A DNA stretch of 50,552 nucleotides from Cognatundibacterium rugosum (GCF_014284365.1 NZ_JACOGG010000021.1:1-50552), one strand, 5' to 3'; positions 9,138-18,438 are shown, numbered from the stretch's first letter. Notes: generated from the letters alone by a model not told the origin. Translations and numbers: made by a program.

Positions 9138-9489
9138 GACATTTCCATTTCTCAGAACGCGCGATTGTAACGGATAGCGGAAAAACGATCATCAGAGCAG
9201 GGCAAAGCAGCTTTTTTGCTTAACAAGCTGTTCATGCCACATATATTTATAAATCATTAATCTGTTTGATATACACAACATTTTCATATAGTAATTTCAA
9301 GTATTTATAGTTGAAAATAATATGTTCTTGACGAAGCTCAAGCACTAAGAGTTAACTGCTGCACATAGGCCGCAAACGTTTGCGCACTGCGCTCCATATG
9401 TCTGTCTGAGTGCAAGGCATCAGAGAAAGACGGCATCATGTTGAAGCTCTGCAATTCCAGATTACCCATCAACTTTCCAAGGAAAACCC
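9138..9489. other. Divergent intergenic region ahead of the TonB-dependent receptor
   Basis: About 350 bp. 9241-9325 is strongly A/T-rich and holds an inverted repeat TTTCAA/TTGAAA (about 9296-9317). The palindrome at 9371-9384 is described separately. A good ribosome site (AAGGA, 6 nt before ATG) precedes 9490. No gene is supported. Confidence 0.5.
9371..9384. promoter_or_regulatory. LacI/PurR-type operator
   Basis: CGCAAACGTTTGCG is a perfect 14-bp palindrome with a central CG. It matches the core of PurR and other LacI-family operators (CGCAAACGTTTGCG). It lies 106 bp upstream of the TonB-dependent receptor start. No LacI-family gene is in the window, so the regulator is unlinked or encoded elsewhere. 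Confidence 0.65.
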
Positions 9490-11760
9490 ATGACTGCGAA
9501 ATCCAAGCGTCAGTTTTACAAAGGGACTACCCAAACCCTGATCGCGCTGGCAGTGTCCACCGCCTTCCCTATGCATGCCGCCTGGGCTCAGGAAGCAAAA
9601 CCAGAAGCAGCAAAAAATGACGGTACCAAGCTGGAAACAGTGATAGTAACCGCCAACCGCCGTGCAGAAAACATCAAAGAAGTACCGATGTCGATTTCTG
9701 CGATCAAAGGCGATGCGCTCGACACCTACAATGCCAGCGGCCAAGACATCCGTTTCCTGGCAGCGCGCGTACCGAGTCTGAACGTTGAATCCGACTTTGG
9801 CCGCTCCTTCCCACGCTTTTATATTCGTGGTCTGGGCAATACCGATTTCGATCTGAATGCATCCCAGCCTGTTGGCCTGGTGTATGACGACGTCGTTCAG
9901 GAAAGCCCTATGCTGAAAGGCTTCCCGGTTTTCGACGTAGAACAGGTAGAAATCCTGCGCGGCCCACAAGGCACGCTGTTCGGCCGCAACTCTCCAGCTG
10001 GTGTGATCAAGTTTGACTCCGCTAAACCTAGCCGCCGTTTTGAAGGCTATGGCAACATAGGTTACGGCAACTACAACGCCGTCAATCTGGAAGGCGCAAT
10101 CAATATTCCTTTGAACCAGGACTGGGCAATGCGCTTCTCCGGTCAGGCACAAAGCCGCGACAACCGCGTAACCAATCCACGTGCTACCGGCGAAAAAAAT
10201 CTGGAAGGCTACCGCGATAACGCAGCGCGCCTGCAATTCCTGTACAAAAACGGTAACTTCAGTGCTTTGCTGAATCTGCATGGCCGTGACATGTCCGGCA
10301 ACGCAACCCTGTTCCGCGCTAACATCATACAAAAAGGCTCGAATGAGCTGGTACCTGGCTTTGACTACGGCAGCTACCCGACCGACGGCCTGAACAAGCA
10401 AACCTTGACTTCCTCCGGCGCCAGCGCACGTCTGCGCTGGGATCTGGACGGTATTACCGTGCATTCCATCACGGGTTACGACAAGGCGAAGTTCTACAGC
10501 CGCGCTGACGTCGATGGCGGCTATGGCGCATCCTATGCACTGCCTATGGGCCCAGGCTCCATTCCTTTCGCGGCTGAAACCGCTGACGGACTGCCATATC
10601 TGAAGCAATTGACGCAGGAAATCCGCGTAGAATCCAATACCAAAGACAAGCTGCAATGGATCGCGGGTCTGTACTACTTCAACGAAAAACTGCAAGTCGA
10701 CAGCTTTGACTTCAACTCGCTCGGTGGCAATGTACAAGACGGTTATGCAGTTCAGCACCAGAATGCTAAATCTTACGCTGCATTCGGAACGATCAACTAC
10801 GCAGTCAGCGATCAGTTTAAAGTACGTGCCGGCTTGCGTTACACCAGCGATAAGAAAGATTTTGACGCACAACGTACCTGGACTCCAGGCAAAGCACCTG
10901 GTGTCGGCATCACTCCACTGTTCACTGCTAACCCTTCCTCCAGCAACCTGACCTGGGATTTGAGCGGCAGCTACACGTTGGACAAAGAAACCAATGTGTT
11001 CGCCCGTGTTGCGACTGGATACCGCGCACCGAGTATCCAGGGTCGCGTCTTGTTCGGTGATTCTATCTCCGTGGCACAGTCCGAGAAAAATCTGTCTTTC
11101 GAAGCTGGTATCAAGAAAGACATCCTGGACAATACAGCACGTGTGAGCGCAACTGTATTCCAGTACACAGCGAAAGATCTGCAACTGACGGCTGGTAGCG
11201 GTGCAGTTAACCAAAACCGCCTGGTCAATGCTGATAAAGCAACCGGTCAGGGCTTTGAGCTGGATCTGCAAGCCAATATCAACCGTAACTGGAAGGCAAA
11301 TGTAGGTATCAGCTACAACGACACACAAATTAAGGACTCCGCCCTGTTTGTTTCTCCGTGCGGTAACGGATGCAGCGTGACCAATCCAGCAGGTCCGGTT
11401 GCCGGCACAGTACTGATAGGCGGCAATCCACTGCCACGCGCACCGAAATGGGTAGGTAACTTCGCACTGAAGTACACCACACAAATCGGCGAAGGCACGT
11501 TGTATGCGAACACTGACTGGTCATACAAAGACACATACAATATGTTCTTGTATGAAGCCAAAGAATACAAGGCGAAATCCTTGCTCGAAGGTGGCGTTCG
11601 TATCGGTTACATCTGGAATGATGGCAAATATGAAGTGGCTGCTTATGGTCGCAACATCACCAACAAGCAACAAGTCATCGCAGCCATCGACTTCAACAAC
11701 CTGACAGGTATCGTCAACGAACCACGCAACTACGGCGTACAGTTCAAAGTCAATTTCTAA
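9490..11760 (+). CDS. TonB-dependent outer-membrane receptor, substrate unknown
   Basis: A 756-aa outer-membrane active transporter. A signal peptide covers about residues 1-33 (hydrophobic LIALAVSTAF, likely cut after AWA). A TonB-box-like LETVIVTANRR follows near 47-57. The plug domain spans about 60-180 (PMSISAIKGDAL, FYIRGLG, VEILRGPQGTLFGRNSPAG) and a beta-barrel runs to the terminal VQFKVNF, whose final Phe is the usual outer-membrane assembly signal. Codon use is regular and G+C-rich relative to its upstream region, suggesting high expression. It stands alone, with no ABC or TonB genes beside it. The LacI-type palindrome upstream hints at regulation by a sugar or purine rather than iron, but the substrate is not known. 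Confidence 0.88.
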   Translation: MTAKSKRQFYKGTTQTLIALAVSTAFPMHAAWAQEAKPEAAKNDGTKLETVIVTANRRAENIKEVPMSISAIKGDALDTYNASGQDIRFLAARVPSLNVESDFGRSFPRFYIRGLGNTDFDLNASQPVGLVYDDVVQESPMLKGFPVFDVEQVEILRGPQGTLFGRNSPAGVIKFDSAKPSRRFEGYGNIGYGNYNAVNLEGAINIPLNQDWAMRFSGQAQSRDNRVTNPRATGEKNLEGYRDNAARLQFLYKNGNFSALLNLHGRDMSGNATLFRANIIQKGSNELVPGFDYGSYPTDGLNKQTLTSSGASARLRWDLDGITVHSITGYDKAKFYSRADVDGGYGASYALPMGPGSIPFAAETADGLPYLKQLTQEIRVESNTKDKLQWIAGLYYFNEKLQVDSFDFNSLGGNVQDGYAVQHQNAKSYAAFGTINYAVSDQFKVRAGLRYTSDKKDFDAQRTWTPGKAPGVGITPLFTANPSSSNLTWDLSGSYTLDKETNVFARVATGYRAPSIQGRVLFGDSISVAQSEKNLSFEAGIKKDILDNTARVSATVFQYTAKDLQLTAGSGAVNQNRLVNADKATGQGFELDLQANINRNWKANVGISYNDTQIKDSALFVSPCGNGCSVTNPAGPVAGTVLIGGNPLPRAPKWVGNFALKYTTQIGEGTLYANTDWSYKDTYNMFLYEAKEYKAKSLLEGGVRIGYIWNDGKYEVAAYGRNITNKQQVIAAIDFNNLTGIVNEPRNYGVQFKVNF

Positions 11761-11774
11761 TTACCTGATGGTCC

Positions 11775-11838
11775 GCCCGCTCAGTAACGAGCGGGCACAA
11801 AAAAATGCACTGGCTTTAAAACCGGTGCATTTTTTTTT
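11775..11838. terminator. Tandem hairpin terminator, probably bidirectional
   Basis: GCCCGCT/AGCGGGC forms a first hairpin (11775-11796). Immediately after it AAAAAATGCAC pairs with GTGCATTTTTT (about 11800-11836) and ends in a run of T. The second stem has an A run on one side and a T run on the other, so it can end both the plus-strand receptor gene and the convergent ybiB. Confidence 0.85.
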
Positions 11839-11886
11839 GACACTACGCCCCTCCCTGCGAATAGCGTAGCTTTATTTATCTAAGCC

Positions 11887-12897
11887 TTACTGTGCTAAAT
11901 ACTCAACGGCGTTCGCTGTCAGCCCATGTAACCGGCGACTGATGCTGACGCACAGCCTGACTTGCTCTGCGATATTCGCCGGAACAGGCAACTCCTGATT
12001 TAAGACCTTGTGTATCCAGACTGCGGTGGAGGTGGCATCAATGTCTTCAGGCAGTTCAGGCTCTGTAGCAGTTAACAGCTCTTGCTTTTCCAACAGCGTC
12101 TCACGCACGCCTTGGGCAAATCGGTCTATCTGCTGCGCGCGGCCCGTGTTGGCTACGACCTCGCCTTCTGTTCCACGCATCATCAACACCTCACCCTGAG
12201 TCTGATTGAGATGGGTAGAAAAATAATGTCCCAAAGACTGCAAATACTCAGGATGGGTATAGGAATACAAGCGCAGTGCAGGAATATCGAAGGGCAACAA
12301 CATCTTCACCAGGGTATGCGAGGAATTGCGCACCCCCAGAATACGCCGGAGCATCAGTAGCCGGTGTAAAGCGGGCGACAAGTAGTCCAACTCCATCATG
12401 GCTGGCACACCAGCGGCAAAGCGCTGGCTGACTTCCTGCGATGACTGACACAATTGTAAATCCATCGCCTGAAAAATCTCAGCACTGGTCACACGACCGG
12501 GATCTTCTGCAATCCCATGTACCAATACCGGAATACCCTCACGTGCAATCAAGAGTGCCAGCAACGGCGTCAGATTCGCTTTTTTCCGGGCGCCGTTATA
12601 GCTTGGTATCACTACGGGCGCAGCGGTCAGACCGGGTGGCAGTTGTAGCTTCAGCATGGCTGGCGCTAACGCATCCATGAAGCCCGCCAATTCATCGATG
12701 GACTCGCCTTTGATCCGCATGGACAGCAGGATTGCGCCTAACTCCAGATCACTGACGCGCTGCTCCAGCATCGCTGCAAATAAGCTGCAGGCATCCTGCC
12801 GCGACAAATCACGCGCACCGTCTTTACCACGTCCGATTTCCTTAATAAAACGGGCAGCTCGCAATGGCTGATCTCTATTCTGTCTTTGCTCATTCAT
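11887..12897 (-). CDS. ybiB: DNA-binding protein YbiB (TrpD2 family)
   Basis: A 336-aa protein with the fold of anthranilate phosphoribosyltransferase. The N-terminal helical domain (AARFIKEIGRGKDGARDLSR) and the following nucleoside-phosphorylase-like domain with VIPSYNGARKKANLTPLLA match TrpD2/YbiB, where the TrpD glycine-rich loop is changed and basic residues appear. E. coli YbiB binds DNA and lacks TrpD activity, and is linked to SOS control there. It starts 7 bp after the EVE-domain gene and was probably co-transcribed with it. A true TrpD is unlikely because no trp genes are near. Confidence 0.85.
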   Translation of the reverse strand: MNEQRQNRDQPLRAARFIKEIGRGKDGARDLSRQDACSLFAAMLEQRVSDLELGAILLSMRIKGESIDELAGFMDALAPAMLKLQLPPGLTAAPVVIPSYNGARKKANLTPLLALLIAREGIPVLVHGIAEDPGRVTSAEIFQAMDLQLCQSSQEVSQRFAAGVPAMMELDYLSPALHRLLMLRRILGVRNSSHTLVKMLLPFDIPALRLYSYTHPEYLQSLGHYFSTHLNQTQGEVLMMRGTEGEVVANTGRAQQIDRFAQGVRETLLEKQELLTATEPELPEDIDATSTAVWIHKVLNQELPVPANIAEQVRLCVSISRRLHGLTANAVEYLAQ

Positions 12898-12904
12898 GCT
12901 ACGC

Positions 12905-13363
12905 TCACTGTGTATCCAGCAGTGCCAATACGGCCTGCCATTCTGCGGAAGTGACCGGTGTAATCGACAAGCGGCTACCTTTTTGTAACACCAGCATATC
13001 GGCCAGCTCCGCGTGTGTTCGCATTTCAGCCAGACTCAGCAAGCGGGTCTTTTTGATTGCACGCACATCAACCATCATCCAGCGCGGATTTTCCTGAGTT
13101 GATTTCGGATCGTAATAATGACTCGTCGCATCAAACTGAGTATGGTCGGGATAGGCGCTGCTGCACACCTCAGCAATGCCCGCGATACCAGGCTCAGCGC
13201 AACTGGAGTGATAGAACAACACGCCATCGCCCAATTGCATCTGATCGCGCATGAAATTTCTGGCCTGATAATTGCGAACACCAAACCAGGGAACGCTGCC
13301 AGCCGCTAGCGCATCATCGATACTGACTTCATCGGGTTCAGACTTCATTAACCAATACGCCAT
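12905..13363 (-). CDS. EVE-domain protein (thymocyte nuclear protein 1 family)
   Basis: A 152-aa single EVE domain related to PUA and YTH folds, thought to recognise modified bases in RNA or DNA. The family start YWLMKSEPDEVSIDD, then WFGVRNYQARNFMR, and GDGVLFYHSSC are clear. I chose the second of two adjacent ATGs (13363) because AGGAG is then 6 nt away; the first, at 13366, would be only 3 nt away. The gene lies between 6S RNA and ybiB. Confidence 0.9.
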   Translation of the reverse strand: MAYWLMKSEPDEVSIDDALAAGSVPWFGVRNYQARNFMRDQMQLGDGVLFYHSSCAEPGIAGIAEVCSSAYPDHTQFDATSHYYDPKSTQENPRWMMVDVRAIKKTRLLSLAEMRTHAELADMLVLQKGSRLSITPVTSAEWQAVLALLDTQ

Positions 13364-13502
13364 CATCCTCTCCTGACTGTCTCAAATACTGAAAAGCATA
13401 TTGTCGCACAGTGCAATCCAGACAGCGTGCAACAGCTAGCAACGAGCTTCCTATATAAGGCTGCCAACTCCGTGCTGCCTCGGCGACTCTTAATTCGCAA
13501 TG

Positions 13503-13535
13503 CAAAAAAAATGGCTGTCATCACTGACAGCCATT
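13503..13535 (-). terminator. Intrinsic terminator of 6S RNA
   Basis: AATGGCTGTCA/TGACAGCCATT (13510-13535) forms a stem of about 11 bp with a short loop, followed on the minus strand by eight T. It begins 8-10 nt after the 6S RNA closing stem. Confidence 0.85.
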
Positions 13536-13543
13536 CTGCATAA

Positions 13544-13720
13544 GTCCCCACCAGAGCCGCTATGCCGGCATCCTGAACCTGATGGTTCAAGTTGGCCACA
13601 GTCAGTTCAATTTCGGGTTCATCGGACTAGCGACGCTCACGCCCATCGAACTATGTTCCGCAGCCTATGCACATAAATGGTTCAAGGAATATATGACATT
13701 GGCGAACACGGCAGGGAATT
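13544..13720 (-). ncRNA. ssrS: 6S RNA
   Basis: The RNA mimics an open promoter and sequesters sigma-70 RNA polymerase in stationary phase. The closing stem pairs TCCCTGCC (from 13717) with GGTGGGGA (ending at 13545), with two G-U pairs. The 3' half holds CTTGAACC...GGTTCAGGATGCCGGCAT, which parallels the E. coli element CTTGAACC...GGTTCAAGGG. Length near 177 nt fits the family (184 nt in E. coli). It follows zapA, the usual synteny in beta- and gammaproteobacteria, and ends in a strong terminator. The ends are accurate to a few bases only. Confidence 0.87.
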
Positions 13721-13787
13721 GAAGTTTACTCCTAAAACCCGCGTAAGGGATAGTTGTTTTGATGAAATAATCTAATAAATCTCAGGT

Positions 13788-14114
13788 TCAAAATAGCTTT
13801 TCTTGCGGTGTCAGTGCCTGATCCATGATTTGATGCATGCTCGTGATTTTCTGTCTGACTTCGGAAATCGACATACCCGACAGCGGGCCCTCTGAAGTTT
13901 TGGTCGCCAGCAATTCTGTTGTCATGCCCAGCGCCGCCATAACAGCAATTCTGTCCGTCCCTTTGACCTTGGACGTATCGCGGATAGCGCACATTTTTGC
14001 ATCCAGATAGGCAGCGGCCTCACGTAAAGCACGGTCCTCACCCTCACGGCAGGACAGCTTATAACTTTGCCCCATGATCATCACATCTACCTGAATGACT
14101 TTTTTATCGGTCAT
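13788..14114 (-). CDS. zapA: Cell division protein ZapA
   Basis: A 108-aa cytoplasmic protein that bundles FtsZ filaments and helps Z-ring formation. The N-terminal globular part (KKVIQVDVMIMGQSYKLSCREGEDRALREAAAYLDAKM) and the helix with GTDRIAVMAALGMTTELL match ZapA. Its ATG overlaps the end of the upstream coiled-coil gene by 4 nt (ATGA), so the two are translationally coupled. 6S RNA follows on the same strand. Confidence 0.93.
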   Translation of the reverse strand: MTDKKVIQVDVMIMGQSYKLSCREGEDRALREAAAYLDAKMCAIRDTSKVKGTDRIAVMAALGMTTELLATKTSEGPLSGMSISEVRQKITSMHQIMDQALTPQEKLF

Positions 14115-14341
14115 GCCGCATCTTCCTCTTGATCTTGATTAACAACTTCTGGTGGCAATAACTGTATTAATGCAAGCACACGATCCTGTGCTTGCTCTAT
14201 GCGTTGCTGCATATCCAGATTCTTTGCCGTCTGGCCAGCCAGCTCATGGCGCAAAGCTGCGTTTTCCGCACGCAATGCATGCGTCAACTCAGCGAGTCTG
14301 GCGACTTTATCGGCGAGTAATTCGAATTCGGGAATCATCAT
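14111..14341 (-). CDS. Small coiled-coil protein, ZapB-like
   Basis: A 76-aa protein that is almost entirely one coiled coil: FELLADKVARLAELTHALRAENAALRHEL has a hydrophobic residue every 3-4 positions, and the C-terminus is acidic (QDQEEDAA). Short coiled-coil proteins of this kind precede zapA in many proteobacteria and are annotated as TIGR02449 or ZapB-like. The 4-nt overlap with zapA supports a joint division role. Either of two adjacent ATGs could be the start. Confidence 0.8.
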   Translation of the reverse strand: MMIPEFELLADKVARLAELTHALRAENAALRHELAGQTAKNLDMQQRIEQAQDRVLALIQLLPPEVVNQDQEEDAA

Positions 14342-14856
14342 AGGCTAGGTTTTGGATGCAACAAATCTGAGCTCTTATTATACGAGCAAATTTCCAGCAG
14401 CCAAGCTGAGTCGATAGCGAAATTTCGTTAATTTCGTCAAACTACATCGCAAATCATGACTGACACGGCAGGTAAGGCAAGCAAGCGCCAACCCGGACTA
14501 CTCTGTAACTGAGCAAACAAAGATACCAAAATGAAGGATGACAATGTGCGGTGCTATGTCTCGCTGGATGTCTGGAATCGTCCAGCAAACAGCAAGCGAC
14601 ACTGGAATTCAAACAATGAATCACTGATTTTTATTTAGAGCAGCCCACATTTTAAAAAAATAGGTTATTATTTGCTGTATAGCTAACCACGCCTGACTCT
14701 TCGTTGGCATAATTCTGGTACATTCTTTCTTCACGTCACCATTGAATTCTGACCAATCGCCTTCAGATACAAATTTGAATTCGGCAAATTCCAAATAACC
14801 GACCGACATTCTGTGGCGCTGTTACCCCTTAATTTTTCCCTCTCAACGAGGATTCC
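14342..14856. other. zapB-like / trxA divergent intergenic region
   Basis: 515 bp with no supportable gene. It holds a perfect 10-bp palindrome CGAAATTTCG (14418-14427) and A/T-rich stretches around 14628-14680. A CATAAT at 14709-14714 could be a trxA -10, but it lacks a convincing -35. Confidence 0.4.
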
Positions 14857-15183
14857 ATGAGCGAAAACATCAAACATGTAAGCGATGCTTCCTTTGAAGC
14901 TGACGTATTGAAATCTGAGAAACCAGTACTGGTTGACTTCTGGGCAGAGTGGTGTGGTCCTTGCAAAATGATCGCCCCTATCCTGGAAGAAGTAGCCAAA
15001 GAATATGGCGATAAAATCGTCGTTGCCAAAATGGACGTCGATGCTAACCAGGCAGTTCCTGCCAAGTTCGGTATCCGTGGTATTCCAACCCTGATCCTGT
15101 TCAAAGACGGCGCGGCAGCAGCACAAAAAGTCGGTGCGCTGGCAAAAGGTCAGCTGGTTTCCTTCATTGATAGCAATATCTAA
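14857..15183 (+). CDS. trxA: Thioredoxin 1
   Basis: A 108-aa cytoplasmic disulfide reductase serving ribonucleotide reductase, methionine sulfoxide reductase and arsenate reductases. The active site WCGPC is at residues 32-36, DFWAEW precedes it, and the cis-Pro loop GIPT lies near residue 77. Length is standard. A ribosome site (GAGG) precedes the ATG. It is followed by rho on the same strand, a common pairing in proteobacteria. It could supply electrons to the ArsC at 37409. Confidence 0.97.
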   Translation: MSENIKHVSDASFEADVLKSEKPVLVDFWAEWCGPCKMIAPILEEVAKEYGDKIVVAKMDVDANQAVPAKFGIRGIPTLILFKDGAAAAQKVGALAKGQLVSFIDSNI

Positions 15184-15196
15184 GGTATGATCAGCA

Positions 15197-15228
15197 CGCT
15201 GTAACTGCTGACACTGGCAGTTACAGCG
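15197..15228 (+). other. Perfect 12-bp hairpin between trxA and rho
   Basis: CGCTGTAACTGC and GCAGTTACAGCG are exact complements around an 8-nt loop. No T run follows, so it is not a canonical terminator. It may protect the trxA mRNA 3' end or act in the autoregulated rho leader. Confidence 0.6.
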
Positions 15229-15390
15229 CGAAGTAAATACAATTTCTGAATATTGAACGACTAAGTAACAAGAACCGACACTGGCGATAAGTCAGTGCAG
15301 TACACAAGAGTACACGATAACTATTCTGTTTATTCTGTCATTTCCTCCGTTCACTCCCCCACCTCATTTTCCCATCCCGGGACACTCACC

Positions 15391-16653
15391 ATGCATCTAT
15401 CTGAATTAAAGGCCCTACACGTATCCGCTTTGCTGGACATGGCCATAGGACTTGAAATCGACAACGCTGCCCGTATGCGCAAGCAGGAATTAATGTTTGC
15501 TATCCTGAAAAAACGCGCCAAAGCGGGCGAGCAAATTTTCGGCGACGGCACCCTGGAAGTTTTACCAGACGGCTTCGGCTTTCTGCGATCACCAGATGCC
15601 AGCTACATGGCTTCGACCGACGATATCTACATCTCACCTTCACAGATTCGCCGCTTCAATCTGCATACCGGCGACTCGATCGAAGGTGAAGTCCGTACCC
15701 CGAAAGATGGTGAGCGTTACTTCGCGCTGGTGAAAGTGGACAAAGTCAACGGCGAATCGCCGGAAGCATCCAAACACCGTATTCTGTTTGAAAACCTGAC
15801 ACCACTGCATCCAAATAAGGTACTGACGCTGGAACGCGAAATGCGCGGTGAAGAAAATACCACTGGCCGCATCATTGATATGATTGCACCGATAGGCCGT
15901 GGTCAGCGCGGCCTGCTGGTCGCATCGCCTAAGTCAGGTAAATCTGTGATGTTGCAGCACGTAGCGCATGCAATCACTACCAATCACCCGGATGTGACAC
16001 TGATCGTATTGCTGATCGACGAACGTCCGGAAGAAGTGACCGAGATGCAGCGTTCTGTGCGCGGTGAAGTGGTTGCATCGACTTTCGATGAACCCGCCTT
16101 ACGCCATGTCCAGGTTGCTGAGATGGTGCTGGAAAAAGCCAAGCGTCTGGTAGAAATGAAAAAGGACGTGGTGATTCTGCTGGACTCCATTACCCGTCTG
16201 GCACGCGCTTATAACACGGTCATTCCGGCGTCCGGCAAAGTATTGACCGGTGGTGTCGATGCCAATGCACTGCAACGTCCGAAACGCTTCTTCGGTGCAG
16301 CCCGTAATGTCGAAGAAGGTGGCTCGCTGACCATCATCGCTACTGCGCTGATCGAAACCGGCAGCCGTATGGATGACGTGATTTACGAAGAATTCAAAGG
16401 CACCGGTAACATGGAAGTTCACCTGGAACGTCGCCTCGCAGAAAAACGCGTTTATCCAGCCATCAATCTGAACAAGTCCGGCACCCGCCGTGAAGAGTTG
16501 CTGATCAAACCGGATCAGCTACAAAAGATCTGGATTTTGCGTAAGCTGCTGTACTCGATGGATGAGATCGAAGCGATGGAATTCATTCAGGACAAAATGA
16601 AAGCCACTAAAAACAATGCAGAGTTTTTTGAAATGATGCGTCGTGGTGGTTAA
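15391..16653 (+). CDS. rho: Transcription termination factor Rho
   Basis: A 420-aa hexameric RNA-dependent ATPase that ends transcription. The frame is open from 15295, but the conserved start [12 protein letters not shown] lies at 15391 and gives the family length (E. coli 419). The N-terminal helix bundle is followed by the RNA-binding domain with [17 protein letters not shown]. Walker A ASPKSGKS lies at 178-185, with Walker [16 protein letters not shown] and the Q-loop region further on. A 200-bp leader separates it from trxA; rho leaders are often autoregulated. Confidence 0.97.
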   Translation: MHLSELKALHVSALLDMAIGLEIDNAARMRKQELMFAILKKRAKAGEQIFGDGTLEVLPDGFGFLRSPDASYMASTDDIYISPSQIRRFNLHTGDSIEGEVRTPKDGERYFALVKVDKVNGESPEASKHRILFENLTPLHPNKVLTLEREMRGEENTTGRIIDMIAPIGRGQRGLLVASPKSGKSVMLQHVAHAITTNHPDVTLIVLLIDERPEEVTEMQRSVRGEVVASTFDEPALRHVQVAEMVLEKAKRLVEMKKDVVILLDSITRLARAYNTVIPASGKVLTGGVDANALQRPKRFFGAARNVEEGGSLTIIATALIETGSRMDDVIYEEFKGTGNMEVHLERRLAEKRVYPAINLNKSGTRREELLIKPDQLQKIWILRKLLYSMDEIEAMEFIQDKMKATKNNAEFFEMMRRGG

Positions 16654-16675
16654 TCTGTCTGCCTGAGACAGATCA

Positions 16676-16710
16676 AAGGCTGGCAAAGTTATTTGCCAGC
16701 CTTTTTTATT
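16676..16710 (+). terminator. Intrinsic terminator of rho
   Basis: AAGGCTGGCAAA pairs perfectly with TTTGCCAGCCTT over a 4-nt loop and is followed by T residues. A smaller stem ATCTGTCT/AGACAGAT lies just before it (16653-16673). Confidence 0.9.
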
Positions 16711-16749
16711 TCACAGGATTAAAGGATAAATACGGAACGACTGCCAGCT

Positions 16750-18405
16750 TCAACGCCATTCCACCTCCTTCATCTCCCCCAGCCACATCCAGTTGCCATT
16801 GCCACGGCGGAAACGCAGCCACATTTTTTCACAGCCGTTGAACGGGATGAAAATCTGAAAATCTGGTTCTGTTTCCTTAGTAACCAGCATGCCAGAACAA
16901 TTACCCAGTTGCGCAACTTCACGTACTGCGTAGGCCTGGGCACGCCCATCCGGATAGACTTCCAGCCAGCGATTCTGATTCACCATACGCCACTCACGCC
17001 GGCCAGGTGGTTCGAACTCATAGTCCCATACAAAGCGAGCCAATATCTGGGCATCGATGCTCGCATTTTGCTGCTCCATTTTCTCCAGTGCCAGCCGTGC
17101 CAGATCGGCCACCATACCCTCTTGCTGCAGTTGTAGCACGCGCCGGTAGGACTTCATCGCTGGAATTTTCTCGTCCATTTTCTCCTGGGTCTGCGCCAGG
17201 AAATACCAGGCCATGGCATTGTCCGGGGCGGACTCCAGTAACTGGCGATATTTCTTTGCTGCGATAGGATAACGACCCGCTTCATACTCTTTGACAGCTG
17301 CCTCCAGCATCGCCGTTTGCGGATCTGCCGTTGCGTGTATCGGTGTTGATGCTGGTGTCACCGGATTATTTTTCTTGCCCTTGGACTCAGATTTTTTTTC
17401 AGAGATTGCAGCGATCTGAGGCTCAGGTACGATTAGGCGTCCAGCCTGCCAGTTTTGCGCCGTTTGCCGGCCATCAGCTGCGATCAGAATACCCGGTCCG
17501 TCTTTCTGCCCCTGAATAAAATTTCCCTGATAACTGCTGCCATTCTGAAACTGCTCAACGCCGCCCCCCTGGTATTTACCATCTTCAAATCCCCCCTCAT
17601 AGCGATAGCCTTTATCGGTAAAGATGCCAATGCCAGTACGCAGATTATTGACGAAATCCCCCTCATAACGGGCACCTTCTTTCCACTGGTAGACGCCTTT
17701 ACCATGCCGCATACCGTTCTCAAAATCACCGTCGTAGCGAGCACCGTCTTTCCAGAAATAACTGCCCTTCCCGTTCAATACCCCATTCAGAAAACTGCCT
17801 TCATAACGATTGCCATCGCTGAAGAATAGCTTACCGCGGCCTGTGCGTTCATTGTTTCTGAATTCACCGACATAGCGTGCCCCGTCCGGCCACAGAAAAG
17901 CACCCAGCCCGGTACGCTGGTCGGCCTCAAAATCCCCTTCGTAACGCTGCTGATTTGCCCATAGCAGCGAGCCCTTGCCCTGCTTGCGTCCATCAACAAA
18001 GTCACCTTCATACACATCACCATTTTTCCAGCGATATATACCGCTCCCGGTACGTTTACCGTTGACGAAATCACCTTCGTAACGGTTGCCAGTCGACCAG
18101 GTAAATTTCCCTTTCCCATGCAGGACATTGTTCAGGAAATCTCCACTGTATTCATCACCACTGGCCCAACGGTAAGTCCCTTTTCCAGTGCGCAATCCAT
18201 GGACAAAGTCACCTTCATAACGCTCTCCATCGGCCCAAAGTACGAGGCCTTTGCCATGCATTTTTCCGTTTAACAGCGTGCCCTGATAGCGCGAGCCATC
18301 AGGCAAGACTTGCATCTCCTGCGCCGCTACCACTGAGGTAAGGCTCAAGGTCAGGCTCGCCAGATAAACTGGTTTGAGTAAATCCCACATCTTAAAAAAT
18401 TCCAT
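16750..18405 (-). CDS. Exported MORN-repeat protein with TPR-like and C-terminal domain
   Basis: A 551-aa protein. Residues 1-28 look like a signal peptide (LLKPVYLASLTLSLTSVVAAQ). Twelve tandem MORN repeats of about 23 residues (YEGDFxxGxxxGxGxxxWxxGxR) run from about residue 40 to 314. A Lys-rich linker follows, then a TPR-like segment (YEAGRYPIAAKKYRQLLESAPDN, then AWYFLAQTQ) near 370-430. The final 100 residues form an unrecognised domain with a Cys pair and many Trp. MORN sheets bind lipids or proteins; the role here is unknown. The upstream Gln-rich gene ends 33 bp away, so the two probably form an operon. The true start may be the Met at residue 6. Confidence 0.8.
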   Translation of the reverse strand: MEFFKMWDLLKPVYLASLTLSLTSVVAAQEMQVLPDGSRYQGTLLNGKMHGKGLVLWADGERYEGDFVHGLRTGKGTYRWASGDEYSGDFLNNVLHGKGKFTWSTGNRYEGDFVNGKRTGSGIYRWKNGDVYEGDFVDGRKQGKGSLLWANQQRYEGDFEADQRTGLGAFLWPDGARYVGEFRNNERTGRGKLFFSDGNRYEGSFLNGVLNGKGSYFWKDGARYDGDFENGMRHGKGVYQWKEGARYEGDFVNNLRTGIGIFTDKGYRYEGGFEDGKYQGGGVEQFQNGSSYQGNFIQGQKDGPGILIAADGRQTAQNWQAGRLIVPEPQIAAISEKKSESKGKKNNPVTPASTPIHATADPQTAMLEAAVKEYEAGRYPIAAKKYRQLLESAPDNAMAWYFLAQTQEKMDEKIPAMKSYRRVLQLQQEGMVADLARLALEKMEQQNASIDAQILARFVWDYEFEPPGRREWRMVNQNRWLEVYPDGRAQAYAVREVAQLGNCSGMLVTKETEPDFQIFIPFNGCEKMWLRFRRGNGNWMWLGEMKEVEWR

Positions 18406-18438
18406 TCAATGGCAGCATCAGTGACAGCTGCGCGCAGT

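Noticed and set aside
9469..11484. A 671-codon open frame antisense to the TonB-dependent receptor gene
   Set aside because: It is antisense to a gene with signal peptide, plug and barrel motifs. The translation has no domain features, is rich in Cys, Val and Ala as expected from the reversed codon bias, and has no ribosome site.
13363..13599. A 78-codon minus-strand frame after zapA
   Set aside because: It overlaps the 3' part of 6S RNA and its terminator; the peptide simply reads through these structures.
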